A stretch of 64,000 bases of DNA from Nocardiopsis dassonvillei subsp. dassonvillei DSM 43111 (GTDB taxonomy: Bacteria > Actinomycetota > Actinomycetes > Streptosporangiales > Streptosporangiaceae): the NCBI RefSeq assembly GCF_000092985.1, contig NC_014211.1, positions 310,001 to 374,000 of the forward strand. Reading direction: 5' to 3'. Of the stretch, positions 1 through 8,756 are shown piece by piece; position 1 is the first letter of the stretch, and each line of letters begins with the position of its first letter. The translations under genes and the position numbers were made by a program. The notes beneath the pieces are model-generated. The model searched no databases, had not been told where the DNA came from, and saw nothing but the letters and a program-made list of their open reading frames with translations.

Positions 1-62
1 GGACCGCCGGTGCGCCCCGCAGCCGGGACAACCTTCTCCAAGCGCCGAGCGTCGATGAGACG

Positions 63-227
63 ATGCCGAAAAGAAGGGCAGAGCCGGGCATGGAACACGA
101 CTGGGACGAAGAGCTCGAAGAGTACGAAGAAGGCGAAGAGCACTTCTACGACGATGAGGGCGCCTTCGGCGTCGGGCTCCCGCTGACGGCCGGGTCCGCC
201 CACGGGGAGTGGACCCGGCGGGACTGA
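63..227 (+). CDS. Small very acidic ORF, possibly the tail of a longer gene
   Basis: A 54-codon frame from ATG 63 ends in TGA at 225-227. A second ATG at 90 would give a 45-residue protein. The middle is almost entirely Glu, Asp and Tyr, followed by a Gly/Leu-rich tail ending in WTRRD. No family is recognised. The frame stays open to the left edge of the window, so this may be the C-terminus of a protein starting outside. It runs toward the convergent permease gene whose stop lies only 14 bases away. Coding status is uncertain. Confidence 0.3.
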   Translation: MPKRRAEPGMEHDWDEELEEYEEGEEHFYDDEGAFGVGLPLTAGSAHGEWTRRD

Positions 228-240
228 CCCCGGGGCCCGC

Positions 241-1815
241 TCAGCCGGCGGCGGCCCCCTCCGTCCTCCTCGCGGCCCGCTCCCCCGCGTCCCGGTGGGG
301 CAGGAGCACGCCCAGGCCCCAGTGCAGCAGCAGGCCGCTGGCCAGCCCCACGAGCCACCCGTAGTCCGCCAGCGGCGCCAGGAACGGGACCAGACCCTCG
401 GCCGGGAAGGGGCCCGACCCCTCGGGGGAGTGCGAACCGCCCACGGCCAGCACCGAGCCGACGCCGAAGGCCACCAGGGCGCGCCAGTTCCACCCGTGCC
501 GGTACCAGTACTCCGAGCCGCGCTCGTACAGCGCGGGCAGGTTCATCCGCGTGCGGCGCAGCAGCCAGTAGTCGGCGAGCAGGACGCCCGCCACGGTGCC
601 CAGGAGGCCGCCCACCGTGCCCAGCCAGGTGAAGATGTAGACGCTCTCGTTCTCCAGCAGCCGCCACGGCATGATCAGCACGCTGAGCACGCAGGTGGTG
701 ATCGCCCCGGCGCGGAAGCTGATCAGCCGGGGCCTGAGGTTGGACAGGTCGTAGGCCGGACCGACCAGGTTGGCCGCGATGTTGGTGGAGACCGTGGCCA
801 GCAGCACGACGAAGACCGCGAAGAGCAGGCCGATCCCGCTGTCCATCCGCGCCACGACGTCGATCGGGTTCCACAGGGGTTCGCCGTAGACGGCCGCGGT
901 GCCCGCCGTGACCATGACGGCCAGCAGCGAGAACAGCGTCATCGTGGTGGGCAGGCCCAGCGTCTGGCCCACCACCTGGGCGCGCTGGGAGGACGAGAAG
1001 CGGGTGAAGTCGCTGATGTTGAGGGTCAGGGTCGCCCAGTAGCCGATCACGCCCATCAGCGACGGGAAGAACAGCGCCCAGAAGGAGGGCCCCCAGTCCA
1101 GGGGCTCGCCCGAGTCCAGGGACAGCATCGGGGCCAGGCCCCCGGCCTCCACGGCCATCCAGGCCAGCAGCGCGACGCCGCCGAGGATCATCAGCGGCGC
1201 GGCCCACACCTGGGTCCGGCGCACGCCCTCCATGCCCCACAGGATGATCGCGAGCTGGGCGACCCAGAACAGGCCGAAGGACAGCCACAGCGTCCACGGC
1301 TGGCCGCCCAGCGCCGCCGACCCCGTCCACCCGTCGCCGAGCAGCCGCCCGAGCAGGATGTACACCCCCTGGCCGCCGACCCAGGTCTGGATGCCGTACC
1401 AGCCGCAGGCGACCGCGCCGCGCAGCAGCGCGGGCAGGTTGGCGCCGCGCAGGCCGAAGGAGGCGCGCGCGAACACGGGGAAGGGGATGCCGTACCTGGC
1501 GCCCGCGTGGCCGGTCAGCACCATGGGCAGCAGGACGACGAGGTTGCCCAGGACCACGGCGAGCATGGCCTGGCGCCAGTCCATGCCCGCCGCGATCAGG
1601 CCGCTGGCCAGGGTCCAGGCCGGGATGCTGACCGACATGCTCACCCACAGGGCGCCGAAGCTGCCGGTGCCCCAGGTGCGCCGGGACATCGGGACGGGTT
1701 GGAGGTCGGCGTTGACGTAGGGGCCCTCGGGCAGGGAGGTCCCCTCGGCGAGGGACACCCGGCCGTCGGGGTGGGTGACGGCGGCGGGTTCCGCCGGGGT
1801 CGGGCTGTGGGTCAC
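241..1815 (-). CDS. NCS1-family nucleobase/hydantoin/allantoin permease
   Basis: This 524-residue polytopic membrane protein has about twelve hydrophobic segments. It carries the NCS1 signature: a YGIPFPV segment, then ARASFG and a GWYGIQTW stretch (residues about 105-150). NCS1 carriers are cation symporters for cytosine, uracil, hydantoins, allantoin or thiamine in the cytoplasmic membrane. The GTG start at 1813-1815 is preceded by an AGGTGA-like ribosome site. It is the last gene of a minus-strand group with dihydropyrimidinase and beta-ureidopropionase, so uracil, dihydropyrimidine or hydantoin uptake is the best guess. A 369-base gap separates it from the LLM gene, so it could have its own promoter. 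The exact substrate cannot be read from sequence. Confidence 0.9.
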   Translation of the reverse strand: MTHSPTPAEPAAVTHPDGRVSLAEGTSLPEGPYVNADLQPVPMSRRTWGTGSFGALWVSMSVSIPAWTLASGLIAAGMDWRQAMLAVVLGNLVVLLPMVLTGHAGARYGIPFPVFARASFGLRGANLPALLRGAVACGWYGIQTWVGGQGVYILLGRLLGDGWTGSAALGGQPWTLWLSFGLFWVAQLAIILWGMEGVRRTQVWAAPLMILGGVALLAWMAVEAGGLAPMLSLDSGEPLDWGPSFWALFFPSLMGVIGYWATLTLNISDFTRFSSSQRAQVVGQTLGLPTTMTLFSLLAVMVTAGTAAVYGEPLWNPIDVVARMDSGIGLLFAVFVVLLATVSTNIAANLVGPAYDLSNLRPRLISFRAGAITTCVLSVLIMPWRLLENESVYIFTWLGTVGGLLGTVAGVLLADYWLLRRTRMNLPALYERGSEYWYRHGWNWRALVAFGVGSVLAVGGSHSPEGSGPFPAEGLVPFLAPLADYGWLVGLASGLLLHWGLGVLLPHRDAGERAARRTEGAAAG

Positions 1816-2184
1816 GGGTCACCTGGTCTCGGTGGGCGGACGGGGAGGGCGGGGGATACGAGCGCTGCCGGACCCGGCGGGGGAACCCCGGGAAGGGCGG
1901 CGAAAAGTCCGGATTCGTTCCGGGCCGCCGAATATCCTCGCACGTCACAAGGCGCACAGGTGTCGTGGGCGGGTCGGGAGGGTTACCACGGGACCGCGCA
2001 CCCCGAAGGGACGCGCCCGTGCGGTGGGGGACCGCCCCTGCACGACGGTATGCGCCTGGCCCCGGGCAAGGACGCGCCCGTCCGGACGCCCGTCCCGTCC
2101 GGGCGGTCCCCCGCCTGCGCGCCGGTCCCCGGCCGCGGCCTTCCTGGTCCCGGCCTTCTCCGGCTCTCCGCCCCGCGGCGCGGG
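1816..2184. other. Gap between LLM oxidoreductase and NCS1 permease
   Basis: These 369 bases hold no convincing gene. A 12-base word, GGACGCGCCCGT, occurs twice (near 2009 and 2069), and the stretch around 2070-2115 is rich in short GGACGGG/CCCGTCC inverted words that could form a modest hairpin. I see no clear promoter. Confidence 0.4.
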
Positions 2185-3195
2185 TCAGGACACGGCCGGG
2201 ACGACGTGGCGCCCGTAGGCCTCGATGACCCCGTCCACGTCGTCGTGCATCGCGTACACCGCGAACTGGTCCACACCCGCCTCCCGGAGCCGCTCCAGCT
2301 TCTCCACGTGCTCCTCCACCGGCCCGACCAGGCAGAACCGGTCGACGATGCCGTCCGGGACGAACGCGGTGTCGGGGTTGTCCGCCCGGCCGTGGTGGCT
2401 GTAGTCGTAACCCCGCCGGGCCCTGACGTAGTCGGTCAGCTCCCGTGGGACCGCGTCGGAGGAGTCGCCGTAGCGGGCGACCAGGTCGGCCACGTGGTTG
2501 CCCACCATCCCGCCGAACCAGCGGCACTGCTCCCGCGCGTGGGCGAGCCCCCGCTCGGAGCCGTCGGTGACGTAGGCGGGCGCCGCCACGCACACCGTCA
2601 CCGCGTCGGGGTCGCGCCCGGCGTCGGCCGCGGCCGTGCGCACCGCCCTGACCATCCACTCGGTCAGGTAGGGGTCGGCCAGCTGGAGGATGAAGCCGTC
2701 CGCCTGACGGCCCGCCAGCTCCAGTGCCCGGGGCCCGTAGGCGCCCATCCACACGGGCAGGGCGCCGTCGCGCACCCACGGCAGGCGCAGGGCCGCGCCC
2801 TCCACGTCGGCCTCCCGGCCCTCGGCCAGGTCCTTGATCGCGCGCATCGCCCGGGACAGGCGTTCCAGGGTGGCGGGTCGGCGGCCCGCCACCCGCATGG
2901 CCGAGTCGCCCCGGCCGATCCCGCACACCGTGCGGTTGCCGAACATGTCGTTCAGGGTGGCGAACAGCGAGGCGGTCACCTCCCAGGCGCGCGTGCCCGG
3001 GTTGGTCACCATGGGCCCCACGACCAGGCCGCTGGTGCGCTCCAGGATCCGGCTGTAGACGACGAAGGGCTCCTGCCAGAGCACGACCGAGTCGAAGGTC
3101 CACCCGTGGGTGAAGCCGTACCCCTCCGCGCGGACCATCCGTTCGACCAGCAGGTCGGCGGGCGGGTCGGTCTGGAGGACGAGTCCGATGTCCAT
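2185..3195 (-). CDS. LLM-class (F420- or flavin-dependent) oxidoreductase
   Basis: This 336-residue protein is a luciferase-like monooxygenase/F420-dependent reductase, a TIM-barrel fold of normal family length. It begins MDIGLVLQTDPP, has the GRGDSAMR segment near residue 95 typical of the subfamily, and the PVWMGAYGPRALELAG strand-helix that contacts the cofactor near residue 140. It lies 15 bases downstream of dihydropyrimidinase on the same strand. LLM proteins of this subgroup are often found beside reductive pyrimidine catabolism genes, so it may supply dihydropyrimidine chemistry or act on a related heterocycle. That role is inference from position. Whether it uses F420 or FMN cannot be decided here. 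Confidence 0.85.
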   Translation of the reverse strand: MDIGLVLQTDPPADLLVERMVRAEGYGFTHGWTFDSVVLWQEPFVVYSRILERTSGLVVGPMVTNPGTRAWEVTASLFATLNDMFGNRTVCGIGRGDSAMRVAGRRPATLERLSRAMRAIKDLAEGREADVEGAALRLPWVRDGALPVWMGAYGPRALELAGRQADGFILQLADPYLTEWMVRAVRTAAADAGRDPDAVTVCVAAPAYVTDGSERGLAHAREQCRWFGGMVGNHVADLVARYGDSSDAVPRELTDYVRARRGYDYSHHGRADNPDTAFVPDGIVDRFCLVGPVEEHVEKLERLREAGVDQFAVYAMHDDVDGVIEAYGRHVVPAVS

Positions 3196-3210
3196 GTGCT
3201 GCCCTCTCGT

Positions 3211-4620
3211 TCAGACCAGGTACTGGCAGGTGGACCGGGGCACGTACCGGCCGTGCCCGGCCTCGCCCAGGTAGGCGCCGCGGTCCACCACGACCCGGCC
3301 GCGCGAGAGCACGGTGCGGGCCCGGCCGGTGACCCGTCTGCCCTCGTAGGCCGAGTAGTCCACGTTCATGTGGTGCGTCTCGGCCGACAGGACCTGCTCG
3401 GCGCGTGGGTCGTAGACCACGATGTCGGCGTCCGAGCCCGGGCAGATCGTGCCCTTGGCCGGGTACAGGCCGAACATGCGGGCCGGGGTGGCGCAGGCGA
3501 TCTCGATCCACCGGCGCCTGCCGATGCGGCCCTCCACCACGGCCTGGTGCAGCAGGTCCATGCGGTGCTCGACCCCGGGCATGCCGTTGGGGATCCTGGA
3601 GAAGTCGCCCCGGCCCAGCTCCTTCTGCCCGGCGAAGCAGAACGGGCAGTGGTCGGTGGAGACCACGGACAGGTCGTTGGTGCGCAGCGCTCGCCACAGG
3701 TGCTCCTGGTGCTCCCGGGGCCGCAGAGGAGTGGAGCACACGTACTTGGCGCCCTCGAATCCAGGCTCGGCGAGGTTGTCGGCGGACAGGAACAGGTACT
3801 GGGGGCAGGTCTCGCCGAACACGTTGAGCCCCATCCCGCGCGCCCGGGCCAGCTCCTCCACCGCCTCCCGCGCCGAGACGTGCACCACGTACAGCGGCGC
3901 GCCCGCCACCCGGGCGAGCTGGACGGCGCGGTGGGTGGCCTCCGACTCCAGCAGGGCCCTGCGCACCTCGCCGTGGTACCTCGGGTCGGTCCTGCCCTCG
4001 GCCAGGGCCTGCTCGACCAGCACGTCGATGGCGATGCCGTTCTCGGCGTGCACCATGGTCAGCGCGCCGTTGGCGGCGCCGCGCTGCATGGCCCGCAGGA
4101 TCCGGCCGTCGTCGCTGTAGAACACGCCCGGGTAGGCCATGAACAGCTTGAACGAGGTCACGCCCTCGCCGACGAGGGCGTCCATCTCCCCGAGCGAGGA
4201 GGCGTTGACGTCGGAGAGGATCGCGTGGAAGGCGTAGTCCACCGCGCAGTTGCCCTCGGCCTTGGCCATCCACGCGTCCACGCCCGCGCGCACCGACTCC
4301 CCGGGCCGCTGGATGGCGAAGTCGACGATCGTGGTGGTGCCGCCCCAGGCTGCGGCCCGGGTGCCCGTCTCGAAGGTGTCGGAGGAGGAGGTGCCGCCGA
4401 AGGGCATCTCCATGTGGGTGTGGCCGTCCACCCCGCCGGGGACGACGTAGTGCCCGGCGGCGTCGATGACCTCGGCGCCGCTGTCGGCCCAGGAGCGGGC
4501 GGCGTCGCTGCCGCGCAGCGCGAGCGCGGCCACCCTCTCGCCCTCCACCAGGACGTCGGCCTCGGTCTCCTCGGCCGCGGTGACGACCAGGCCGCCGCGG
4601 ATGACGGTGCGTCGTGCCAT
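3211..4620 (-). CDS. hydA: Dihydropyrimidinase (D-hydantoinase)
   Basis: This 469-residue amidohydrolase opens the ring of dihydrouracil or dihydrothymine (and hydantoins) to N-carbamoyl-beta-amino acids, the second step of reductive pyrimidine breakdown. The binuclear zinc site is complete: H67 and H69 in a DGHTH motif, K158 in SFKLF (the carboxylated lysine), H191 in HAEN, H247 in HVSA and D323 in STDHCPF. The start is the ATG at 4618-4620, where family similarity begins with MARRTVIRGG; the frame stays open further upstream but that part runs antisense to the nitrilase gene. It is 11 bases downstream of the ureidopropionase gene and 15 bases upstream of the LLM gene, so the three are almost certainly one transcript. 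Confidence 0.95.
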   Translation of the reverse strand: MARRTVIRGGLVVTAAEETEADVLVEGERVAALALRGSDAARSWADSGAEVIDAAGHYVVPGGVDGHTHMEMPFGGTSSSDTFETGTRAAAWGGTTTIVDFAIQRPGESVRAGVDAWMAKAEGNCAVDYAFHAILSDVNASSLGEMDALVGEGVTSFKLFMAYPGVFYSDDGRILRAMQRGAANGALTMVHAENGIAIDVLVEQALAEGRTDPRYHGEVRRALLESEATHRAVQLARVAGAPLYVVHVSAREAVEELARARGMGLNVFGETCPQYLFLSADNLAEPGFEGAKYVCSTPLRPREHQEHLWRALRTNDLSVVSTDHCPFCFAGQKELGRGDFSRIPNGMPGVEHRMDLLHQAVVEGRIGRRRWIEIACATPARMFGLYPAKGTICPGSDADIVVYDPRAEQVLSAETHHMNVDYSAYEGRRVTGRARTVLSRGRVVVDRGAYLGEAGHGRYVPRSTCQYLV

Positions 4621-4631
4621 GCCGCGCCCCC

Positions 4632-5474
4632 TCAGCCCCGGACCAGCGGGCCGTAGGCGTCGGGCCTGCGGTCGCGGTAGAAGGCCCACTGCCGGCGGAC
4701 CTCGTCGACCAGGTCCAGGTCCAGGTCGCGTACGACCAGCTCGGCGGAGGTGTCGGAGGCGACGTCGCCGACGAACTGCCCGCGCGGGTCGGCGAAGTAG
4801 CTGGTGCCGTAGAAGTCGTTGTCGCCGTACTCCTCCACGCCCACGCGGTTGATCGCGGCGACGAAGTAGGCGTTGGCCACGGCCGCCGCGGTCTGCTCCA
4901 GCTTCCACAGGTGGGCGGACAGGCCGCGGCTGGTCGCGGACGGGTTGTACACCAGCTGGGCTCCGGCCAGCCCCAGGGCCCGCCAGCCCTCGGGGAAGTG
5001 GCGGTCGTAGCAGATGTAGACGCCGATGCGCCCGGCGGCGGTGTCGAAGACCGGCCAGCCGAGGTTGCCGGGGCGGAAGTAGTACTTCTCCCAGAAGCCG
5101 TGGACCTGCGGGATGTGGTGCTTGCGGTACTTGCCGAGGTAGCTGCCGTCGGCGTCGACGACCGCGGCGGTGTTGTAGTAGAAGCCGGGGGACTCCACCT
5201 CGAAGACCGGCAGGACCATGACGATGCCCAGTTCCCTGGCCAGGGCCCTGAAGCGGGTGACGGTGGGGCCGTCGGGGACGGCCTCGGCCCAGCGGTGGTG
5301 CTCGGGGTCCTGCACCTGGCAGAAGTAGGGGGCGTTGAACACCTCCTGGAAACCGATCACCCGCGCGCCCCGTGCGGCGGCGTCGCGCGCGTGCTCCTCG
5401 TGGACGGCGAGCATGGATTCGGTGTCGCCCGTCCATTCGGTCTGGACGAGTGCGGCACGGACGTTGTGCGGCAT
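4632..5474 (-). CDS. Nitrilase-superfamily beta-ureidopropionase (N-carbamoyl-beta-alanine amidohydrolase)
   Basis: This 280-residue carbon-nitrogen hydrolase has the full catalytic triad: E44 (GFQEVFN), K118 (KYRKHH) and C155 (GVYICYDRHF). The FWEKYYFRPGN segment after the lysine is characteristic of beta-ureidopropionases, which release beta-alanine, CO2 and ammonia in the last step of the pathway. I chose ATG 5472-5474 because family similarity starts at MPHNVRAALVQTEW; upstream codons are low-quality sequence containing the promoter. It is the first gene of the operon with dihydropyrimidinase next. Confidence 0.93.
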   Translation of the reverse strand: MPHNVRAALVQTEWTGDTESMLAVHEEHARDAAARGARVIGFQEVFNAPYFCQVQDPEHHRWAEAVPDGPTVTRFRALARELGIVMVLPVFEVESPGFYYNTAAVVDADGSYLGKYRKHHIPQVHGFWEKYYFRPGNLGWPVFDTAAGRIGVYICYDRHFPEGWRALGLAGAQLVYNPSATSRGLSAHLWKLEQTAAAVANAYFVAAINRVGVEEYGDNDFYGTSYFADPRGQFVGDVASDTSAELVVRDLDLDLVDEVRRQWAFYRDRRPDAYGPLVRG

Positions 5475-5583
5475 GTGTTCCTCGTTCCTGCGTGTGCGCC
5501 GCCGGGGCGGGCGAGAACGGTTGTTACGTCCGCGTATGTCCTGCTGGCACGGTGGTGCGAGCGGGTGGTGCGCGTGCCGTCGC

Positions 5584-5622
5584 ACCTTAGGTAACGTCGA
5601 ATGGCCGGTCAATGTCCGACAT
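5584..5622 (-). promoter_or_regulatory. Promoter and palindrome of the pyrimidine catabolic operon
   Basis: Reading on the minus strand there is a TTGACC -35 hexamer (5612-5607), a 17-base spacer and a TAAGGT -10 hexamer (5589-5584), placing transcription start near 5577 and leaving an approximately 100-base leader before the nitrilase ATG. Abutting the -35 is a perfect 11-base palindrome ATGTCCGACAT (5612-5622), a candidate repressor or activator site. The rest of the 313-base gap 5475-5787 shows no gene; it contains an AT-richer stretch near 5690-5760. Confidence 0.65.
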
Positions 5623-5787
5623 CCGCGTTCTCCGCGCGCGGCCGGGTGAAGGAATTGCGCGATCATGCCCTTACGGGGTGCGATGTCCTTTCTGTGGCGC
5701 GGAGAATTCGGAGGAAAGGACATGTTTTCCGGCTTTTTCCCGCTGAATTTCGGATGAGGACACACACCCCTCCCGGCCGCCGCGCGG

Positions 5788-6141
5788 TCAGGCGGTGGTG
5801 CGGTCCCCGGTGACGGACGCGCCGCCGTGTCCGAGGGGTCCGAGCGCGCCCTCGCTCCGCTCGGCGCGGTCGTCGAAGACGAGGACGATGAGCAGGACCA
5901 GGAGGATCCCGATGAGGAACAGGGCGCCGCAGCCCAGGCTCAGGAACAGCCAGGGGGAGTACTCCCTGGCGCCTCCTGGCTTGCCCGGGGAGGGAGGGCC
6001 CGAACGGGCGAAGCCGGGCGCGGGAGGCGGCCCCGGGGGCGGCTGCCAGCCGGTGGGCGGCATGCCTGCGGGGGGAGGGCCCATGGGCGGCTGGTCGCGG
6101 TCCGCGGACCCGTCACCGGGACCGTGCGGGGGCTGGCTCAT
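5788..6141 (-). CDS. Proline-rich single-pass membrane protein
   Basis: This 117-residue protein has an N-terminal half rich in Pro, Gly and Met (residues 1-58), one hydrophobic segment (about residues 65-90, WLFLSLGCGALFLIGILLVL) and a short charged tail. This is the common actinobacterial pattern of a proline-rich cytoplasmic arm on a single membrane anchor. No enzymatic domain is visible and the function is unknown. It is divergent from the flavodoxin-like gene at 6246, with about 100 bases between them. Confidence 0.7.
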   Translation of the reverse strand: MSQPPHGPGDGSADRDQPPMGPPPAGMPPTGWQPPPGPPPAPGFARSGPPSPGKPGGAREYSPWLFLSLGCGALFLIGILLVLLIVLVFDDRAERSEGALGPLGHGGASVTGDRTTA

Positions 6142-6245
6142 GGCGGGGCCTGGCTTTCTGCTGCGGGCGTCGGCTGGGCGCCGGTGCCGGGTGGCGCCGT
6201 GCGGGAGGCGGCGGTGGCGCGCCGCCGCCTCCTAGTGTGGGGGAC

Positions 6246-6704
6246 ATGGCACGACTGCTCATCGTTCACCACACGGTCTCGCCCGCGACCCGGCAGTTGC
6301 TGGAGGCGGTCCTGGAGGGCGCCCGCGACGACGACATCGAGGGGGTCGAGGTGCGTGCGGAGGCGGCGCTGTCGGCCACGGCCAGCGACCTGCTCGGCGC
6401 CGACGCCGTCGTCCTGGGGACCCCGGCCAACATCGGGTACATGTCGGGCGCCCTCAAGGTCTTCTTCGACACGGTCTTCTACCCCGCCCAGGGGGCGACC
6501 GAGGGACTGCCCTACGCGCTGTACGTGCACGGGGACGACGACGCCTCCGGCGCGGTCCGGTCGGTCGAGTCGATCGCCAAGGGCATGGGGTGGCGGCGGC
6601 ACCGCCCGCCGGTCACCGTGACCGGCCGCCCGGCGGCCCGGGACCGCGAGGCCTGCTGGGAGCTGGGCGCCGTCACCGCCCTCGCCGCCCTGGAGCGCGC
6701 CTGA
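6246..6704 (+). CDS. Flavodoxin-like / NAD(P)H-dependent FMN reductase family protein
   Basis: This 152-residue protein has a flavodoxin fold: MARLLIVHHTVSPATRQLLEA gives the first strand and phosphate-binding loop, and the GTPANIGYMSGALKVFFD segment (about residues 57-75) is the second FMN loop. Members bind FMN and act as quinone or FMN reductases or as electron carriers. ATG 6246 fits better than the GTG nine bases upstream because similarity begins at MARLLIV. It is a single-gene unit, convergent with the aminopropyltransferase operon. The specific partner is unknown. Confidence 0.8.
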   Translation: MARLLIVHHTVSPATRQLLEAVLEGARDDDIEGVEVRAEAALSATASDLLGADAVVLGTPANIGYMSGALKVFFDTVFYPAQGATEGLPYALYVHGDDDASGAVRSVESIAKGMGWRRHRPPVTVTGRPAARDREACWELGAVTALAALERA

Positions 6705-7100
6705 GCGGGCCCGCCGCGGGAACCGGGGCCGGTGGGATCCGACGCGGCACACGGCCCGCGGGCGGTTCCGCGGACCCGCCGCCACGGGGGCGGGCGAGCG
6801 GTCGGGAAGCCGGAAAAGGGCGGGAAAGTCTGGGTAAGGGGTTGGCTGGGCCGGTGTCGGATGCGGCGTGGCGGTTTCTCCGACTTCGACCGGCAGGTCA
6901 GGATGGGCCCAGGTCGTCGGGGAACGCGGGGAAGCGCACCCTTGCCCCGTCCGGCGCCGCAGACCTTCCGTCCGACTCTCCACCCGCGACCGCCGTCCCC
7001 GGACGGGACCGGGCCCCCGACCAGCCCCTCCCCAGACACACCGCGTGGCCGCCCACTGGCCCAAGTCCTCAGGCCGCGCGGTGTTTTCTCGCCGAGGCGG
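6705..7100. other. Convergent gap downstream of the flavodoxin-like gene
   Basis: About 400 bases with no convincing gene. Both neighbours end here, so no promoter is required. Apart from the palindrome at 7101-7120 I see only GC-rich sequence with short self-complementary words. Confidence 0.4.
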
Positions 7101-7120
7101 CGCCGGTCCGCGGACCGGCG
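7101..7120 (-). terminator. Hairpin directly after the aminopropyltransferase stop
   Basis: A perfect 20-base palindrome, CGCCGGTCCG followed by its complement, starts at the base next to the stop codon. It would fold with an 8-bp stem and a 4-base loop. No U-run follows, as is usual in such GC-rich genomes. Confidence 0.55.
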
Positions 7121-8686
7121 TCAGTAGCCCCGCCAGGCCCCCTGGTGGTAGCCGATGATCCTCGGGTGCATGAGGGTCGACTCCTCCACGTCCTCCTCGC
7201 GGCGGTCCTTGGGGAAGACCTGCGCGGCCTCCAGCAGGGCCGGGTCGAGGAAGCTCAGCGGCGGCGCGTCGTCGGGGACGCGCAGCTCGGGCGCGGACCC
7301 GGATGAGGTGAGGTAGAAACCCCAGTTGCCGAAGCTCGGCACGTCCACGTTGTAGGGGGTGGCCGCCAGGTCCGCCGCCTCCAGGGAGTCGCCCACGCCC
7401 CAGTAGGCCTCCGGAGCGAAGAAGGGGGAACCCGCCTGCACGACCATGCGGCCCTCCTCGGACAGGGCGTGGCGCAGGAGCGCGTAGAACTCCACCGAGT
7501 AGAGCTTGGCGGTGCCCACGGAGTCCCCGTCCGGGAGGTCGGCGATGATGACGTCGAACTCCTCGCGGTTCTCGCGCAGCCACTGGAAGGCGTCGGCGTT
7601 GACCACGTCCACGCGCGGGTCCTCGAGGGAGTCCCCGTTGAGGTCGCTGATCACCGGGTCGGTCGAGGCCAGCTCGATCACGGCCGGGTCCAGGTCCACG
7701 AGGGTGGCCGAGGCCACGTCGTCGTAGGCCAGGATCTCGCGCAGGGCCAGGCCGTCGCCGCCGCCCAGCACCAGCACGTCCTCGTGCGGTCCCGCCATCG
7801 CCGGGTGCACCAGCGACTCGTGGTAGCGGTACTCGTCCAGGCTGGAGAACTGGAGGCTCCCGTTGAGGAACAGGCGCACGTCCTGGCCGTCCAGGGACCG
7901 GGTGAGCACGATCTCCTGGTACTCCGAGCGCTCGGCGTGCACGATCGGGTCCCGGTACAGCGCCTGGCGCGCGTCCACCTCGAACTGGTCGGCGTAGGCG
8001 TAGGCCAGGCCGAGCACCGCGATGATGAACGCCAGGCCCAGGCTCAGGCCCGCGTAGGCCCGCCGGGTCAGCTCCGCGCGGAACAGCCACAGCACCACCG
8101 CCACGCCGACGACGGCGTTGAGCGCGCCCACCATCAGCGCGCCCTTGGGCAGGCCCAGCAGCGGGAGCAGCAGGAACGGGAAGGCCAGGCCGCCGATCAG
8201 GCCGCCCACGTAGTCGGCGGCGAACAGGTCGGCGACCGCGTCGGAGGCCTCCTGCCTGCGGATGCGCTGGATCAGCGTCATCAGCAGCGGGATCTCCATG
8301 CCGATGAGGAGCCCGATGGCGAACGACAGCACCACCAGGGCGGGCTGGTAGGCGGAGAACCAGGCGAACGCCCCGTACAGCAGCAGCACGGACAGTCCGC
8401 CGACCAGCGAGAGCAGGCCCTCGATCACCGCGAAGGCCGCGGCGGGGTGCGCCTGGAAGCGCTTGGACAACAGGGAGCCCACGCCCATCGCGAACACCAT
8501 CACCGACAGGACCACGGAGGCCTGGGTGATGCTGTCGCCCAGCAGGTAGCTGCCGATGGCGACCAGCGCGAGCTCGTACACCAGGCCGCAGGCGGCGCAG
8601 ACGAACACCGCCAACAACACGAGGAACCGGGCCGCCCTGGCGGATACCGGCAGTCGGGGCCGTGCGCGGACGGTGGTCTCAGTCAA
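7121..8686 (-). CDS. speE: Membrane-anchored polyamine aminopropyltransferase (spermidine synthase-like)
   Basis: This 521-residue protein has an N-terminal half with about seven transmembrane segments (residues 20-235) and a C-terminal cytosolic spermidine-synthase fold. The nucleotide-binding GGGDG is at 308-312, VDLDP at 330-334, and the catalytic-loop ADLPDGDS near 395. The soluble enzyme transfers an aminopropyl group from decarboxylated SAM to an amine; the fused form is bound to the membrane and its true substrate is not established. The TTG start at 8684-8686 fits the alignment. It is the last gene of a five-gene minus-strand operon (DUF4178, DUF2617, Gly-rich, DUF350, speE). No speD is seen in the window. 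Confidence 0.88.
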   Translation of the reverse strand: MTETTVRARPRLPVSARAARFLVLLAVFVCAACGLVYELALVAIGSYLLGDSITQASVVLSVMVFAMGVGSLLSKRFQAHPAAAFAVIEGLLSLVGGLSVLLLYGAFAWFSAYQPALVVLSFAIGLLIGMEIPLLMTLIQRIRRQEASDAVADLFAADYVGGLIGGLAFPFLLLPLLGLPKGALMVGALNAVVGVAVVLWLFRAELTRRAYAGLSLGLAFIIAVLGLAYAYADQFEVDARQALYRDPIVHAERSEYQEIVLTRSLDGQDVRLFLNGSLQFSSLDEYRYHESLVHPAMAGPHEDVLVLGGGDGLALREILAYDDVASATLVDLDPAVIELASTDPVISDLNGDSLEDPRVDVVNADAFQWLRENREEFDVIIADLPDGDSVGTAKLYSVEFYALLRHALSEEGRMVVQAGSPFFAPEAYWGVGDSLEAADLAATPYNVDVPSFGNWGFYLTSSGSAPELRVPDDAPPLSFLDPALLEAAQVFPKDRREEDVEESTLMHPRIIGYHQGAWRGY

Positions 8687-8756
8687 CGGAACTGCCTTCG
8701 TGTGGTGGTGCGGTGGTGCGGTTGCCCGGGGCAGGGGGCCGGTGGGGGGAGGGGCG

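Noticed and set aside
146..4273. Very long minus-strand open frame of about 1375 codons
   Set aside because: It runs through four recognised genes in another frame. The product is Arg/Gly/Pro/Ala-rich without family likeness, an effect of high GC content.
295..4656. Plus-strand open frame of about 1450 codons opposite the pyrimidine operon
   Set aside because: It is antisense to NCS1, LLM and dihydropyrimidinase genes that all have complete active-site motifs; composition is typical of a shadow frame.
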